DNA of 64,000 bases, taken from the NCBI GenBank assembly GCA_001899805.1, contig MKWP01000001.1, positions 67,001 to 131,000 on the forward strand, written 5' to 3'. The first letter of the stretch is position 1, and every line of letters starts with the position of its first letter. The DNA is from Lysobacterales bacterium 66-474 (lineage in GTDB: Bacteria > Pseudomonadota > Gammaproteobacteria > Xanthomonadales > Rhodanobacteraceae). Positions 54,376 through 60,895 of the stretch are shown one piece after another. The notes beneath the pieces were generated by a model. It searched no databases and was not told the origin of the DNA. It worked only from the letters and a program-made list of their open reading frames with translations. The translations under genes were made by a program, and so were the position numbers.

Positions 54376-54591
54376 AACCGGAAGCCTGAAACCGCGCAGC
54401 GCGGCGAAGAATCGAGCGAGCAGCCATCCACGGTGCGATGGCACCGGCGCGACTTTTCTTGTTCCGCATCCGGCTCCACCGGAAAAGTCCGACCTTCGCC
54501 ATCCATGGCTACGGCGCTCGGCGGGTCGAGGCAGTGCCTCGGCCATTTCCGTCTCGCCCGGGCCGCGCCTGGAATCGCGCAAAGCGCGATT
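54376..54591. repeat. Hairpin-dense intergenic region between convergent genes
   Basis: This 216-bp gap holds several inverted repeats: CGGTGC-GATG-GCACCG (54431-54446), GACTTTTC (54451-54458) with GAAAAGTC (54482-54489), the near-continuous palindrome CGAGGCA-G-TGCCTCG (54527-54541) and AATCGCGC-AAA-GCGCGATT (54573-54591). The last abuts the stop of the TonB-like gene and may terminate it. The phrase CCATGGATGGC, shared with the interspersed repeats, occurs on the minus strand near 54500. No gene is present. Confidence 0.6.
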
Positions 54592-55650
54592 TCACCCCCC
54601 GAATTTGAAATCGATGCGGCGTTGCAGGACGCTGGAAACTGGTTCCCCATTGTCGAGCGCCGGCTCGAACTTCGAGCGCCTCACGGCCTGGATGGCGGCG
54701 CTGTCGAACATCCGCCGCGGCGACGAGTCGACGACGTGCGCATTTTCAACCGCACCGCTCGCGGAGACGGTGAATTCGACCACGGCGTAACCGGAGGTCT
54801 GGTTGCGCGCTGCCTGCAGCGGATATTCCGGCGCGGCGGGCGTGACGACCTTGGCCGCACGGGTTTCACCAGCCGGCTTGGGCGGGGGCGCGGCGACCAC
54901 CGCCGGTTTGGGTGGAGCTGCCTTCGCCGCTGCCGCCTGCTGCGCGGCAAGCTTGGCCGCGGCCTCCTTCTCCGCCGCCGCCTTCACGGCTGCCGCTTGC
55001 TGCGCGGCGGCGAGTTCGGCCGCCTTTTGAACTTTCAACTGCGCTTCCTGCTGCTGGCGCGCCTGCAGCTTCTTCTGTGCGTCCAGCTTGGAACGCAGCA
55101 ACGTCAGGGTGTAATTGGTGGGATCGGCCTTCGTCAGCAGGTCGATTCCACGGCCCGCCTCGTCGAAATTGTTCTGCGCGATGGCCTTTTCGACGTCCGG
55201 CACGCCGAACGGGAAGGCTTCGCGCAACGCATCCTTGGCGACCTGGTTGTTGGGCTCCTTGGCCAGCACGGCTTCGTAATATTCCATGGCGTTGTCACCG
55301 GCGGGCGTCACCAGCCGGTGTTGCGAGTACGCATCGCGCGCGGCGGCGAGGAGGTCGGGCACGCTCATGGACTGCAGCTTGGCCTTGGCGGCAACCGCGG
55401 CCTGCTGCGCCTGTGCCTGTGCTGCGCTGGCGGCGGCGACCGGCAATTGCGCCGGCGCCGAGGCGGGTGCCGAGGGGACGGCGGGCGCAACCGGCTTGGC
55501 ACTGGTCGGGGCGGAACTGGACGGCGTATTCGATCCCTGGCCGCAGCCAGCCAGCAACAGGACCATTGCGGATACGGCAACGACGCCGCGCAGCCCCGCG
55601 GCGAGCCCGAACGGTTCCCAATCCGGACGACTGGATGCGTGAGTAGTCAT
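54592..55650 (-). CDS. TonB-like energy transducer with lipobox
   Basis: A 352-residue protein. An N-terminal hydrophobic segment ends with LLLAGC, a possible lipoprotein site; then come a Pro/Ser/Ala linker, a helical part (residues 100-190), an Ala/Lys/Gln-rich coiled-coil stretch (190-240) and a C-terminal TonB domain (YPLQAARNQTSGYAVVEFTV to FDFKFGG-like end). TonB proteins transmit proton-motive force to outer-membrane receptors; a lipid anchor instead of a membrane helix would be atypical. The ATG at 55650 has AGGTGG upstream; the frame runs on to 55782 without support. Confidence 0.78.
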   Translation of the reverse strand: MTTHASSRPDWEPFGLAAGLRGVVAVSAMVLLLAGCGQGSNTPSSSAPTSAKPVAPAVPSAPASAPAQLPVAAASAAQAQAQQAAVAAKAKLQSMSVPDLLAAARDAYSQHRLVTPAGDNAMEYYEAVLAKEPNNQVAKDALREAFPFGVPDVEKAIAQNNFDEAGRGIDLLTKADPTNYTLTLLRSKLDAQKKLQARQQQEAQLKVQKAAELAAAQQAAAVKAAAEKEAAAKLAAQQAAAAKAAPPKPAVVAAPPPKPAGETRAAKVVTPAAPEYPLQAARNQTSGYAVVEFTVSASGAVENAHVVDSSPRRMFDSAAIQAVRRSKFEPALDNGEPVSSVLQRRIDFKFGG

Positions 55651-55841
55651 GCGCCACCTGCCTGCGAGGGAAGAGAATGCAGCCCAAGTGCGCATGCATG
55701 ATCCGTTCCAGACTCGCCGTGAATCACGAGGCATCGAAAGCGTGCTCCCCCGAAGATGCACGATGTGTGATCGGGTCGACATTCCCGCTACCCGTGGCGG
55801 CGAATGGCTCGACAGGGCTTGCCGCGACGCACTTACAAATG

Positions 55842-55864
55842 GAAAGCCCCGGCAGGGCCGGGGC
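55842..55864 (-). terminator. Intrinsic terminator of the metJ transcript
   Basis: On the minus strand GCCCCGGC-CCT-GCCGGGGC (8-bp perfect stem, 3-nt loop) is followed by TTTCC. It lies about 100 nt downstream of the metJ stop codon. Confidence 0.7.
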
Positions 55865-55892
55865 CAACACCTGTAACGTTTGCCCGCAATCC

Positions 55893-55914
55893 CCCTGCGC
55901 TGGGCGTCGCAGGG
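55893..55914. repeat. Hairpin in the metJ 3' region
   Basis: CCCTGCG (55893-55899) and CGCAGGG (55908-55914) pair perfectly around an 8-nt loop, between the metJ stop and its terminator. It may stabilise the transcript end or aid termination. Confidence 0.4.
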
Positions 55915-55966
55915 AGAGCAGGCTTGTCGTTATGAATGTTGCGTTGAAGCGTACAACGGAAGTTGC

Positions 55967-56449
55967 CTACTTCTTGGCCTTCTTCGTGCGCTTGGTCTTG
56001 CTGGCGCGCGAGGTCTTGGCCATCACGGCCTTCTTCGCGGTGCGCTTGCGTGCCGTTTTCTTGGCGGCGCGCTTGCGTGCCGGTTTCTTCGCAGCCTTCT
56101 TGGCTGCCTTGCGGACGGTCTTGCGCGCGGTCTTGCGCGCGGTTGCGGTTTTGGCTTTCGCCGGTTTGCGGGCCGCCTTCTTGGCGGGTTTCTTCGCAGC
56201 TTTCTTGGTTGCCATGGTTCGTCTCAGCTCCTCATCAGTTGGCAGTGGTTGCCCAGTAAACGCATGCAGAAACGCCTCGCACAGAAGATCACTGTTCGTG
56301 GCGTGCCGCAGGTTGGACACTTGACGACGTGTGCGCTCGTCGGAAAGCAGCCGGAGTACATGCATCGGAATCGAGACGGTGATCTTCCGGACTCTCTCGG
56401 ATTTGTGACCGTGCTCGATGTACGGTTTGATGTACTTGGCAGTCGGCAT
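55967..56449 (-). CDS. metJ: MetJ methionine repressor fused to a histone-H1-like basic tail
   Basis: A 160-residue protein. Residues 5-77 match MetJ closely: the ribbon-helix-helix strand [29 protein letters not shown] and [20 protein letters not shown], including the S-adenosylmethionine-contact region. MetJ represses methionine genes when SAM is high. Where E. coli MetJ continues with its last 25 or so residues, this protein has 82 residues (79-160) made almost only of Lys, Ala, Arg, Thr and Pro ([14 protein letters not shown] and similar), like bacterial histone-H1-like proteins. The frame is continuous across the joint. Met79 could also start a separate tail protein; GAGGAG lies 12 nt before it. 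Confidence 0.87.
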   Translation of the reverse strand: MPTAKYIKPYIEHGHKSERVRKITVSIPMHVLRLLSDERTRRQVSNLRHATNSDLLCEAFLHAFTGQPLPTDEELRRTMATKKAAKKPAKKAARKPAKAKTATARKTARKTVRKAAKKAAKKPARKRAAKKTARKRTAKKAVMAKTSRASKTKRTKKAKK

Positions 56450-56606
56450 GTTTCCGTCGTGCTACATGTCGTCGGGCGGAAAGCTAGCCCCATGCAATCA
56501 CGGTGTCAATCAATTTTTTGCGTCGAATGAAGCCCTTGCAAACGTCCGACACCGCGCGGACCCGGCCACGACATCGGATGCCGGCCCGCGAATGGATGCA
56601 ACCCGC

Positions 56607-56622
56607 AGACGTATAGACGTCC
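56607..56622. promoter_or_regulatory. Tandem met boxes (MetJ operator)
   Basis: AGACGTAT (56607-56614) and AGACGTCC (56615-56622) are adjacent 8-bp matches to the met box AGACGTCT (6/8 and 7/8; on the minus strand GGACGTCT and ATACGTCT, each 7/8). MetJ binds such boxes cooperatively as arrays of two or more. They lie 158 bp upstream of metJ over a possible weak minus-strand promoter (TTGCGT, 19 bp, TATACG), so autoregulation with a long leader is likely. Confidence 0.65.
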
Positions 56623-56827
56623 AAACAATATTCCACGCAACGCCTTGCGAATTCGCTGGAAGCCGCGTCAGCACTGGCTTGCGCGCGCACCACCCGTGTG
56701 CGCGGACCGCCCGCGTCGCCGCGGCCGCTCAAGCTCTCGCAACCTGCCGAAACGTCCGCTCAAGCGCCATGCAGGACCGGATGTGCGGCGAACCGGCACC
56801 CGAAAATTTTTTTGCGCGAGACGGGAA

Positions 56828-56850
56828 AACGGGCCAAATCAGAGCCCGTT
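56828..56850 (-). terminator. Intrinsic terminator downstream of gcvH
   Basis: On the minus strand AACGGGC-N9-GCCCGTT forms a 7-bp perfect stem whose 3' arm runs into TTTTCCC. It lies 42-64 nt after the gcvH stop. Confidence 0.7.
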
Positions 56851-56861
56851 GCGTGGCTTCG

Positions 56862-56885
56862 GTCGACGTCCGCGACGACGTCGAC
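56862..56885. repeat. Hairpin just after gcvH
   Basis: GTCGACGTC (56862-56870) and GACGTCGAC (56877-56885) are perfect 9-bp inverted arms with a 6-nt loop, ending 7 bp before the gcvH stop. It precedes the terminator in the same transcript. The GACGTC cores resemble half met boxes but lack the flanking A and T. Confidence 0.5.
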
Positions 56886-56891
56886 GCATGC

Positions 56892-57287
56892 TCAGTGTTC
56901 GTCGTTCTCGATCAGTTCGGCGTAGTCATCGGGACCGAGCAGCGCATCCAACTCGTCGGGATTGCCAGCCTTCACCACGAACAACCAGCCGTCGCCATAG
57001 GCGTCTTCGTTGATCGTTTCCGGTTTGTCGGCGAGCGCTCCGTTGACCGCGACCACTTCGCCACTGACCGGCGCGTAGATGTCCGACGCCGCCTTCACCG
57101 ATTCGACCACCGCGCAACTCGCGCCGGCCTCGACCTTGTCGCCGACCTTGGGCAGTTCGACATAGACGAGGTCGCCGAGCAATTCCTGGGCGTGATCGGA
57201 AATGCCGACGCGCACCTGGCCCGCATCCTCGACGCGAGCCCACTCGTGGGACTTCTGGAATTTCAGGTCGCCGGGTATGTCGCTCAT
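56892..57287 (-). CDS. gcvH: Glycine cleavage system H protein
   Basis: A 131-residue lipoyl carrier protein. The lipoylated lysine is Lys65 in ESVKAASD, preceded by the GDLVYVELP strand and followed by SGEVVAVN. It shuttles the aminomethyl group between the P, T and L proteins of the glycine cleavage complex. Its start has AAGGAA upstream, and gcvT lies upstream across repeat copy C; gcvP is not in the window. Confidence 0.95.
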   Translation of the reverse strand: MSDIPGDLKFQKSHEWARVEDAGQVRVGISDHAQELLGDLVYVELPKVGDKVEAGASCAVVESVKAASDIYAPVSGEVVAVNGALADKPETINEDAYGDGWLFVVKAGNPDELDALLGPDDYAELIENDEH

Positions 57288-57321
57288 GGCACATTTCCTT
57301 GGTTGGTCGCGGAAGTCGACA

Positions 57322-57327
57322 ATTCTA
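57322..57327 (-). promoter_or_regulatory. Possible -10 box of a gcvH promoter
   Basis: TAGAAT on the minus strand (57327-57322), a 5/6 match, lies 35 bp upstream of the gcvH ATG. No good -35 is seen at 17 bp. If active, gcvH has its own promoter between repeat copy C and its start codon. Confidence 0.3.
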
Positions 57328-57345
57328 ACGCTCGTATCGAAGCCG

Positions 57346-57480
57346 TTGTTGTGGAAAGCCAGGCCACGGAGCTCTTGGCCATGGATGGCGGCTCTATGGC
57401 CGTTCTGATGTCGGCGACCAGCGCGCCTGGCTCGATGCGATCCGCCCCGCCGAAACCGCGATCATGGATGATCGTTCAAA
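57346..57480 (+). repeat. Interspersed repeat family, copy C
   Basis: About 135 bp: GTTGTTGTGGAAAGCC, ACGGAGCTCTTGGCCATGG, ATGGCCGTTCTGATGT, ending in GCGATCA-TGGA-TGATCGT (57458-57475) and TCAAA. It lies between gcvT and gcvH, both leftward, and the TGA stop of gcvT (57476-57478) is part of its right end. Confidence 0.77.
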
Positions 57481-58720
57481 TACAGCTCTTGCCATCCCTC
57501 ACGAACGGATATTTCACCACGCGCAGCGGCAGTTCGCGCCCGCGGATGTCGACGCGCAAGCCTTCGCGGGCGCCGGTCGGCACCCGCGCGAAGCCGATGG
57601 CCTTGCCCAATGTCGGCGAGAAGATGCCGGACAGGATCTCGCCGTCGCCGGATGGCGTGACCACGCGCTGGCCATGGCGCAACACACCCTTGTCTTCAAG
57701 TACCACGCCAACCAGTTCGCGCGGCACGCCGGCGGCACTCTGCTTTTCCAGCGCGGCACGACCGATGAAATCGCGTCCACCGAGCTCCCGGTCATGGACG
57801 GCGCTTTCCAGCGCCACCGTCCACCCAAGTCCTGCTTCCCACGGCGTGATGTCCTCGTCCATGTCCTGGCCGTACAGGTTCATGCCGGCTTCGAGGCGCA
57901 GCGTGTCGCGCGCACCCAGTCCCGCCGGCCGTACCCCGGCTGCGGCCAGCGCATCCCACAGCGCGACCGCGTGCTGTTCGGGGACGATGATCTCGAAGCC
58001 GTCCTCGCCCGTGTAGCCGGTGCGTGCGATGAACAGCGGCATGTCGTTTGGACCGCGCGCTTCCGTGGCGACGAATTTGCCGAGCTTGTCCACCCTCCCG
58101 CGATCGTCCGCATGCAACAGCCCCAGTACCTTTGCGCGTGCATTCGGCCCCTGCACCGCGATCATCGCCAGCTCGGGGCGTTCGGTCACTTCCACGCCGT
58201 AAGCCGCCGCCTGCTTCCCGATCCACGCAAGGTCCTTGTCACGCGTGGCCGCGTTGACCACCACGCGGAACCATTCCCTTTTCGAATCCGCGCTGTCGTG
58301 CGCGGATTCGACACGGCCAGTCCGGCGGATGTCCGGACTGGCCTTCGCCTCAGCCGTCGCCGACGCTCCGGCTTCGCGTGCGGGCCATCCCTGGCCCGCG
58401 TCCTCTTCCAGGTAATAGGTGATCAGGTCGTCGATCACCCCGCCGCGCTCGTTGAGCATGCACGAATAGATGGCCTTGCCCGGCTTCTTCGACTTGCCGA
58501 TGTCGTTGGCCAGCAGGTGCCCGAGGAATTCGCGGCAGCGCGCGCCGTGCAGGTCGACCACGGTCATGTGCGAGACGTCGAACATCCCGGCGTCGCGGCG
58601 CACCGCGTGGTGCTCCTCGATCTGCGAGCCGTAATGCAGCGGCATGTCCCAACCGCCGAAGTCGACCATCTTCGCGCCCGCGGCGCGATGGGTGGCATTG
58701 AGGACGGTCTGCTTGGTCAT
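57476..58720 (-). CDS. gcvT: Glycine cleavage system T protein (aminomethyltransferase) with in-frame insertion
   Basis: A 414-residue tetrahydrofolate-dependent aminomethyltransferase, about 45 residues longer than usual (about 365-370). [26 protein letters not shown] and [12 protein letters not shown] are conserved. Between TYYLEED (about residue 107) and EWFRVVVN (about 149), where other GcvT proteins have only a short loop, lie some 43 extra residues rich in Ala, Asp, Ser and Arg, encoded by a palindromic repeat (58274-58402). The frame is intact, so the enzyme may still work if the insert loops out. AGGA is 7 nt before the ATG. No glycine riboswitch is visible upstream. Confidence 0.92.
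   Translation of the reverse strand: MTKQTVLNATHRAAGAKMVDFGGWDMPLHYGSQIEEHHAVRRDAGMFDVSHMTVVDLHGARCREFLGHLLANDIGKSKKPGKAIYSCMLNERGGVIDDLITYYLEEDAGQGWPAREAGASATAEAKASPDIRRTGRVESAHDSADSKREWFRVVVNAATRDKDLAWIGKQAAAYGVEVTERPELAMIAVQGPNARAKVLGLLHADDRGRVDKLGKFVATEARGPNDMPLFIARTGYTGEDGFEIIVPEQHAVALWDALAAAGVRPAGLGARDTLRLEAGMNLYGQDMDEDITPWEAGLGWTVALESAVHDRELGGRDFIGRAALEKQSAAGVPRELVGVVLEDKGVLRHGQRVVTPSGDGEILSGIFSPTLGKAIGFARVPTGAREGLRVDIRGRELPLRVVKYPFVRDGKSCI
58274..58402. repeat. REP-like palindromic element inserted in frame within gcvT
   Basis: About 129 bp (43 codons) with three perfect hairpins in a row: CGAATCCGCGC (58283-58293) with GCGCGGATTCG (58300-58310); GGCCAGTCCGG (58315-58325) with CCGGACTGGCC (58333-58343); GCGGGCCA-TCCC-TGGCCCGC (58380-58399). 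The third has the same 4-nt GGGA-type loop (minus strand) as the terminal hairpin of the interspersed repeats nearby. The element has no stop codon in the gcvT frame. Confidence 0.75.
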
Positions 58721-58787
58721 GGAGATGTCCTGCGATGGAAATTCCGCATTATCGCCGCTTCAGCATACAAATCTCCAGATCGCACGC

Positions 58788-58921
58788 TGCCGTGAAAAGC
58801 CAGGCCACGGAGCTCTTGGCCATGGATGGTCGCTCTCAAGGCCGTGCTGGCGTCAATGATCATGAATCACATCAGTCGAGGCTGGCTCAAACGACGCGGC
58901 GATCAGGGATGATCGCACAAG
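58788..58921 (+). repeat. Interspersed repeat family, copy D
   Basis: About 134 bp: GTGAAAAGCCAGGCC, ACGGAGCTCTTGGCCATGG, AAGGCCGTGCTGGCGTCA, ending in the perfect hairpin GCGATCAGGGATGATCGC (58899-58916) and ACAAGCAG. It fills the gap between the divergent gcvT and MlaE-like starts and ends 23 bp before the latter. Confidence 0.77.
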
Positions 58922-58943
58922 CAGACGCTGCTAAATTGCGCGG

Positions 58944-60101
58944 ATGAACCGGTCCCCAACCACGCCCGGCCTGGTGGAATGGCTGCCGCTGCCGGAAACG
59001 GGTCAGAACGTGCTGCGCTTCACGGGCGACTGGACCCTGCCGTACTTCGCCGAACTCGAATCGCAACTCGACGCGTTGAAGCCATCCCTCCCGGAAACGC
59101 CGGACGTGGACTTCAACGACGTGGGCCGCGTGGACACCGCGGGCGCGGGCCTGATCGCGGTGGCACTGGGTCCCAAGTGCCTGCACTGGCTGGCCGAACA
59201 CGACCACGACGTGCCGCGCGAACTGCGCGCCCTGCTCGGCACCGTCAGCGATGCGGTCGCGGAAATCTACGCGCACCGCCCGCCGCCGCCGCGCAACTTC
59301 GGCTTCGTGGACATGCTGGCCGACGTCGGCACCAACGTCGTCCATGTGCGCCGGCTGGCGTTCAAACTGCTCGGTTTCATCGGCGCAACGCTCGAAACCC
59401 TGGCACGCACCGTCTGGCGACCGAGGCGTTGGCGCATCACCGCGCTGGTCGCCAACATGGAGCAGACCGGCCTGCATGCGGTGCCGATCGTGGCGTTGCT
59501 GTCGTTCCTGATCGGCGCGGTGATCGCGTTCCTGGGGGCGACCGCGCTGCAGCGCTACGGCGCCACGGTATTCACCGTGGACCTGGTGAGTTACGCATTC
59601 CTGCGCGAACTCGGCGTGCTGCTGACCGCGATCATCCTGGCCGGCCGCACCGCCAGCGCGTTCACCGCGCAAATCGGTTCGATGAAGGTCGGCGAGGAGA
59701 TCGATGCGATGCGGACCATGGGCCTCGACCCCATGGAACTGCTGGTGCTCCCGCGGGTGCTCGCACTGGTGATCGTGACGCCGCTGTTGGCGTTCCTCGC
59801 GGTGATGGCAGGCGTGGTGGGGGGCGCGCTGGTGTGCTGGTTCGCACTCGACATCACGCCGACCATGTTCATTTCGGTGTTCCAGACCGACACCCCGCTG
59901 CGCTACCTGTGGCTGGGCTTGGGCAAGGCGCCGGTATTCGCGTTCCTGATCGCGGTGATCGGCTGCCTGGAAGGCTTCAAGGTGCAGGGCAGCGCGCAAT
60001 CGGTGGGCGAGCGAACCACCTCCAGCGTGGTGCAATCGATCTTCCTCGTGATCGTGGTGGACGCGCTGGCCGCGCTGTTCTTCATGGAGATGAACTGGTG
60101 A
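58944..60101 (+). CDS. MlaE-family ABC permease with N-terminal STAS-like domain
   Basis: A 385-residue inner-membrane protein. Residues 1 to about 110 form a STAS-like domain (LRFTGDWTLPYF, DFNDVGRVDTAGAGLIAVAL), and the rest is the MlaE/YrbE permease with five or so helices (IGAVIAFLGATALQRYGA, GRTASAFTAQIGSMKVGEEIDAMRTMG). In E. coli the STAS protein MlaB is separate; here it is part of the permease. With the next two genes it forms a lipid transporter between the inner and outer membranes. It is first in a four-gene operon behind repeat copy D. Confidence 0.9.
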   Translation: MNRSPTTPGLVEWLPLPETGQNVLRFTGDWTLPYFAELESQLDALKPSLPETPDVDFNDVGRVDTAGAGLIAVALGPKCLHWLAEHDHDVPRELRALLGTVSDAVAEIYAHRPPPPRNFGFVDMLADVGTNVVHVRRLAFKLLGFIGATLETLARTVWRPRRWRITALVANMEQTGLHAVPIVALLSFLIGAVIAFLGATALQRYGATVFTVDLVSYAFLRELGVLLTAIILAGRTASAFTAQIGSMKVGEEIDAMRTMGLDPMELLVLPRVLALVIVTPLLAFLAVMAGVVGGALVCWFALDITPTMFISVFQTDTPLRYLWLGLGKAPVFAFLIAVIGCLEGFKVQGSAQSVGERTTSSVVQSIFLVIVVDALAALFFMEMNW

Positions 60102-60886
60102 GCGCCACCGCGCCACGCGAAGCGCTGGTGGAAGTGCGCGGCCTGCGCAGCCAGTTCGGCGCGCAGGTGGTGCACGAGAACCTCGACCTCGATGTCTATC
60201 GCGGCGAAATCCTTGGCGTGGTCGGCGGCTCGGGCAGCGGCAAGTCGGTACTGCTGCGCACGATCCTCGGCTTGCGCCGCCCCGACGCGGGCAGCGTGCG
60301 CTTGTTCGGCGAAAACCTGCACGACCTGCCGGAGGGCCAGCGGGTCGCGGTCGAAAGCCGCTGCGGCGTGCTGTTCCAGAACGGCGCGCTGTTCTCGTCG
60401 CTGACCGTGAGCGAGAACGTGCGGGTGCCGCTGCTGGAGCACACCCAGCTGTCGCTGCACGACGCATTGCGCGTGGCCGCGCTGAAGATCGCGCTGGCCG
60501 ACCTGTCCCCCGAAGTGCGCCACAAGTATCCGTCGGAACTCTCGGGCGGCATGCGCAAGCGCGCCGCGTTGGCACGCGCGTTGGCGCTGGACCCCGACAT
60601 CGTGTTCCTGGACGAGCCGACCTCGGGCCTCGACCCGATCGCGGCGGCTTCCTTCGACCAGTTGATCCGCACCCTGCGCGACGCGCTGGGATTGACCGTG
60701 TTCATGATTACCCACGACCTCGATTCGCTGCACGCGATCTGCGACCGCGTCGCGGTGCTGGCACACAAGCGAGTGATCGTGGCCGATTCGCTGGACAAGG
60801 TGGAACGCTTCGACGACCCATGGATTCGCGATTATTTCCAGGGACCGCGCGGGCGCGCCGCCGAATCCATCCATGCCATGACATGA
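60098..60886 (+). CDS. ABC transporter ATPase, MlaF type
   Basis: A 262-residue ATPase with Walker A GGSGSGKS, Q-loop FQNGALF, signature LSGGMRKRAALARAL and Walker B DIVFLDEPTSGLDP followed by the H-loop THDL. LSGGM-K/R-R is the MlaF-type signature. It powers the MlaE-like permease. The GTG start overlaps the permease stop (GTGA), showing coupling. Confidence 0.92.
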   Translation: MSATAPREALVEVRGLRSQFGAQVVHENLDLDVYRGEILGVVGGSGSGKSVLLRTILGLRRPDAGSVRLFGENLHDLPEGQRVAVESRCGVLFQNGALFSSLTVSENVRVPLLEHTQLSLHDALRVAALKIALADLSPEVRHKYPSELSGGMRKRAALARALALDPDIVFLDEPTSGLDPIAAASFDQLIRTLRDALGLTVFMITHDLDSLHAICDRVAVLAHKRVIVADSLDKVERFDDPWIRDYFQGPRGRAAESIHAMT

Positions 60887-60895
60887 GGTGACCGC

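Larger units (their letters stand above)
55651..55966. other. Gene-free region downstream of metJ
   Basis: 316 bp between the metJ stop and the TonB-like start, both on the minus strand. It holds two hairpins, listed separately, and must contain the promoter of the TonB-like gene, which I cannot pinpoint. No reading frame here has a ribosome binding site. Confidence 0.5.

Noticed and set aside
56862-56885. GACGTC-containing hairpin after gcvH as further met boxes
   Set aside because: The cores lack the full AGACGTCT octamer and the 8-bp tandem register; it is better explained as a 3'-end hairpin.
58721-58790. Possible glycine riboswitch before gcvT
   Set aside because: Only about 70 bp separate gcvT from repeat copy D, too short for the tandem aptamers, and none of the conserved aptamer segments are visible.
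47202-58921. Interspersed repeats as a CRISPR array
   Set aside because: Copies are kilobases apart with genes between them, about 135 bp long and variable inside; no cas genes are present.
47202-58921. Short reading frames across the repeats containing an AMDG-like phrase as small conserved proteins
   Set aside because: The shared peptide comes only from the repeated DNA (CCATGGATGG) in different frames, with no start signals and no constraint on the frame.
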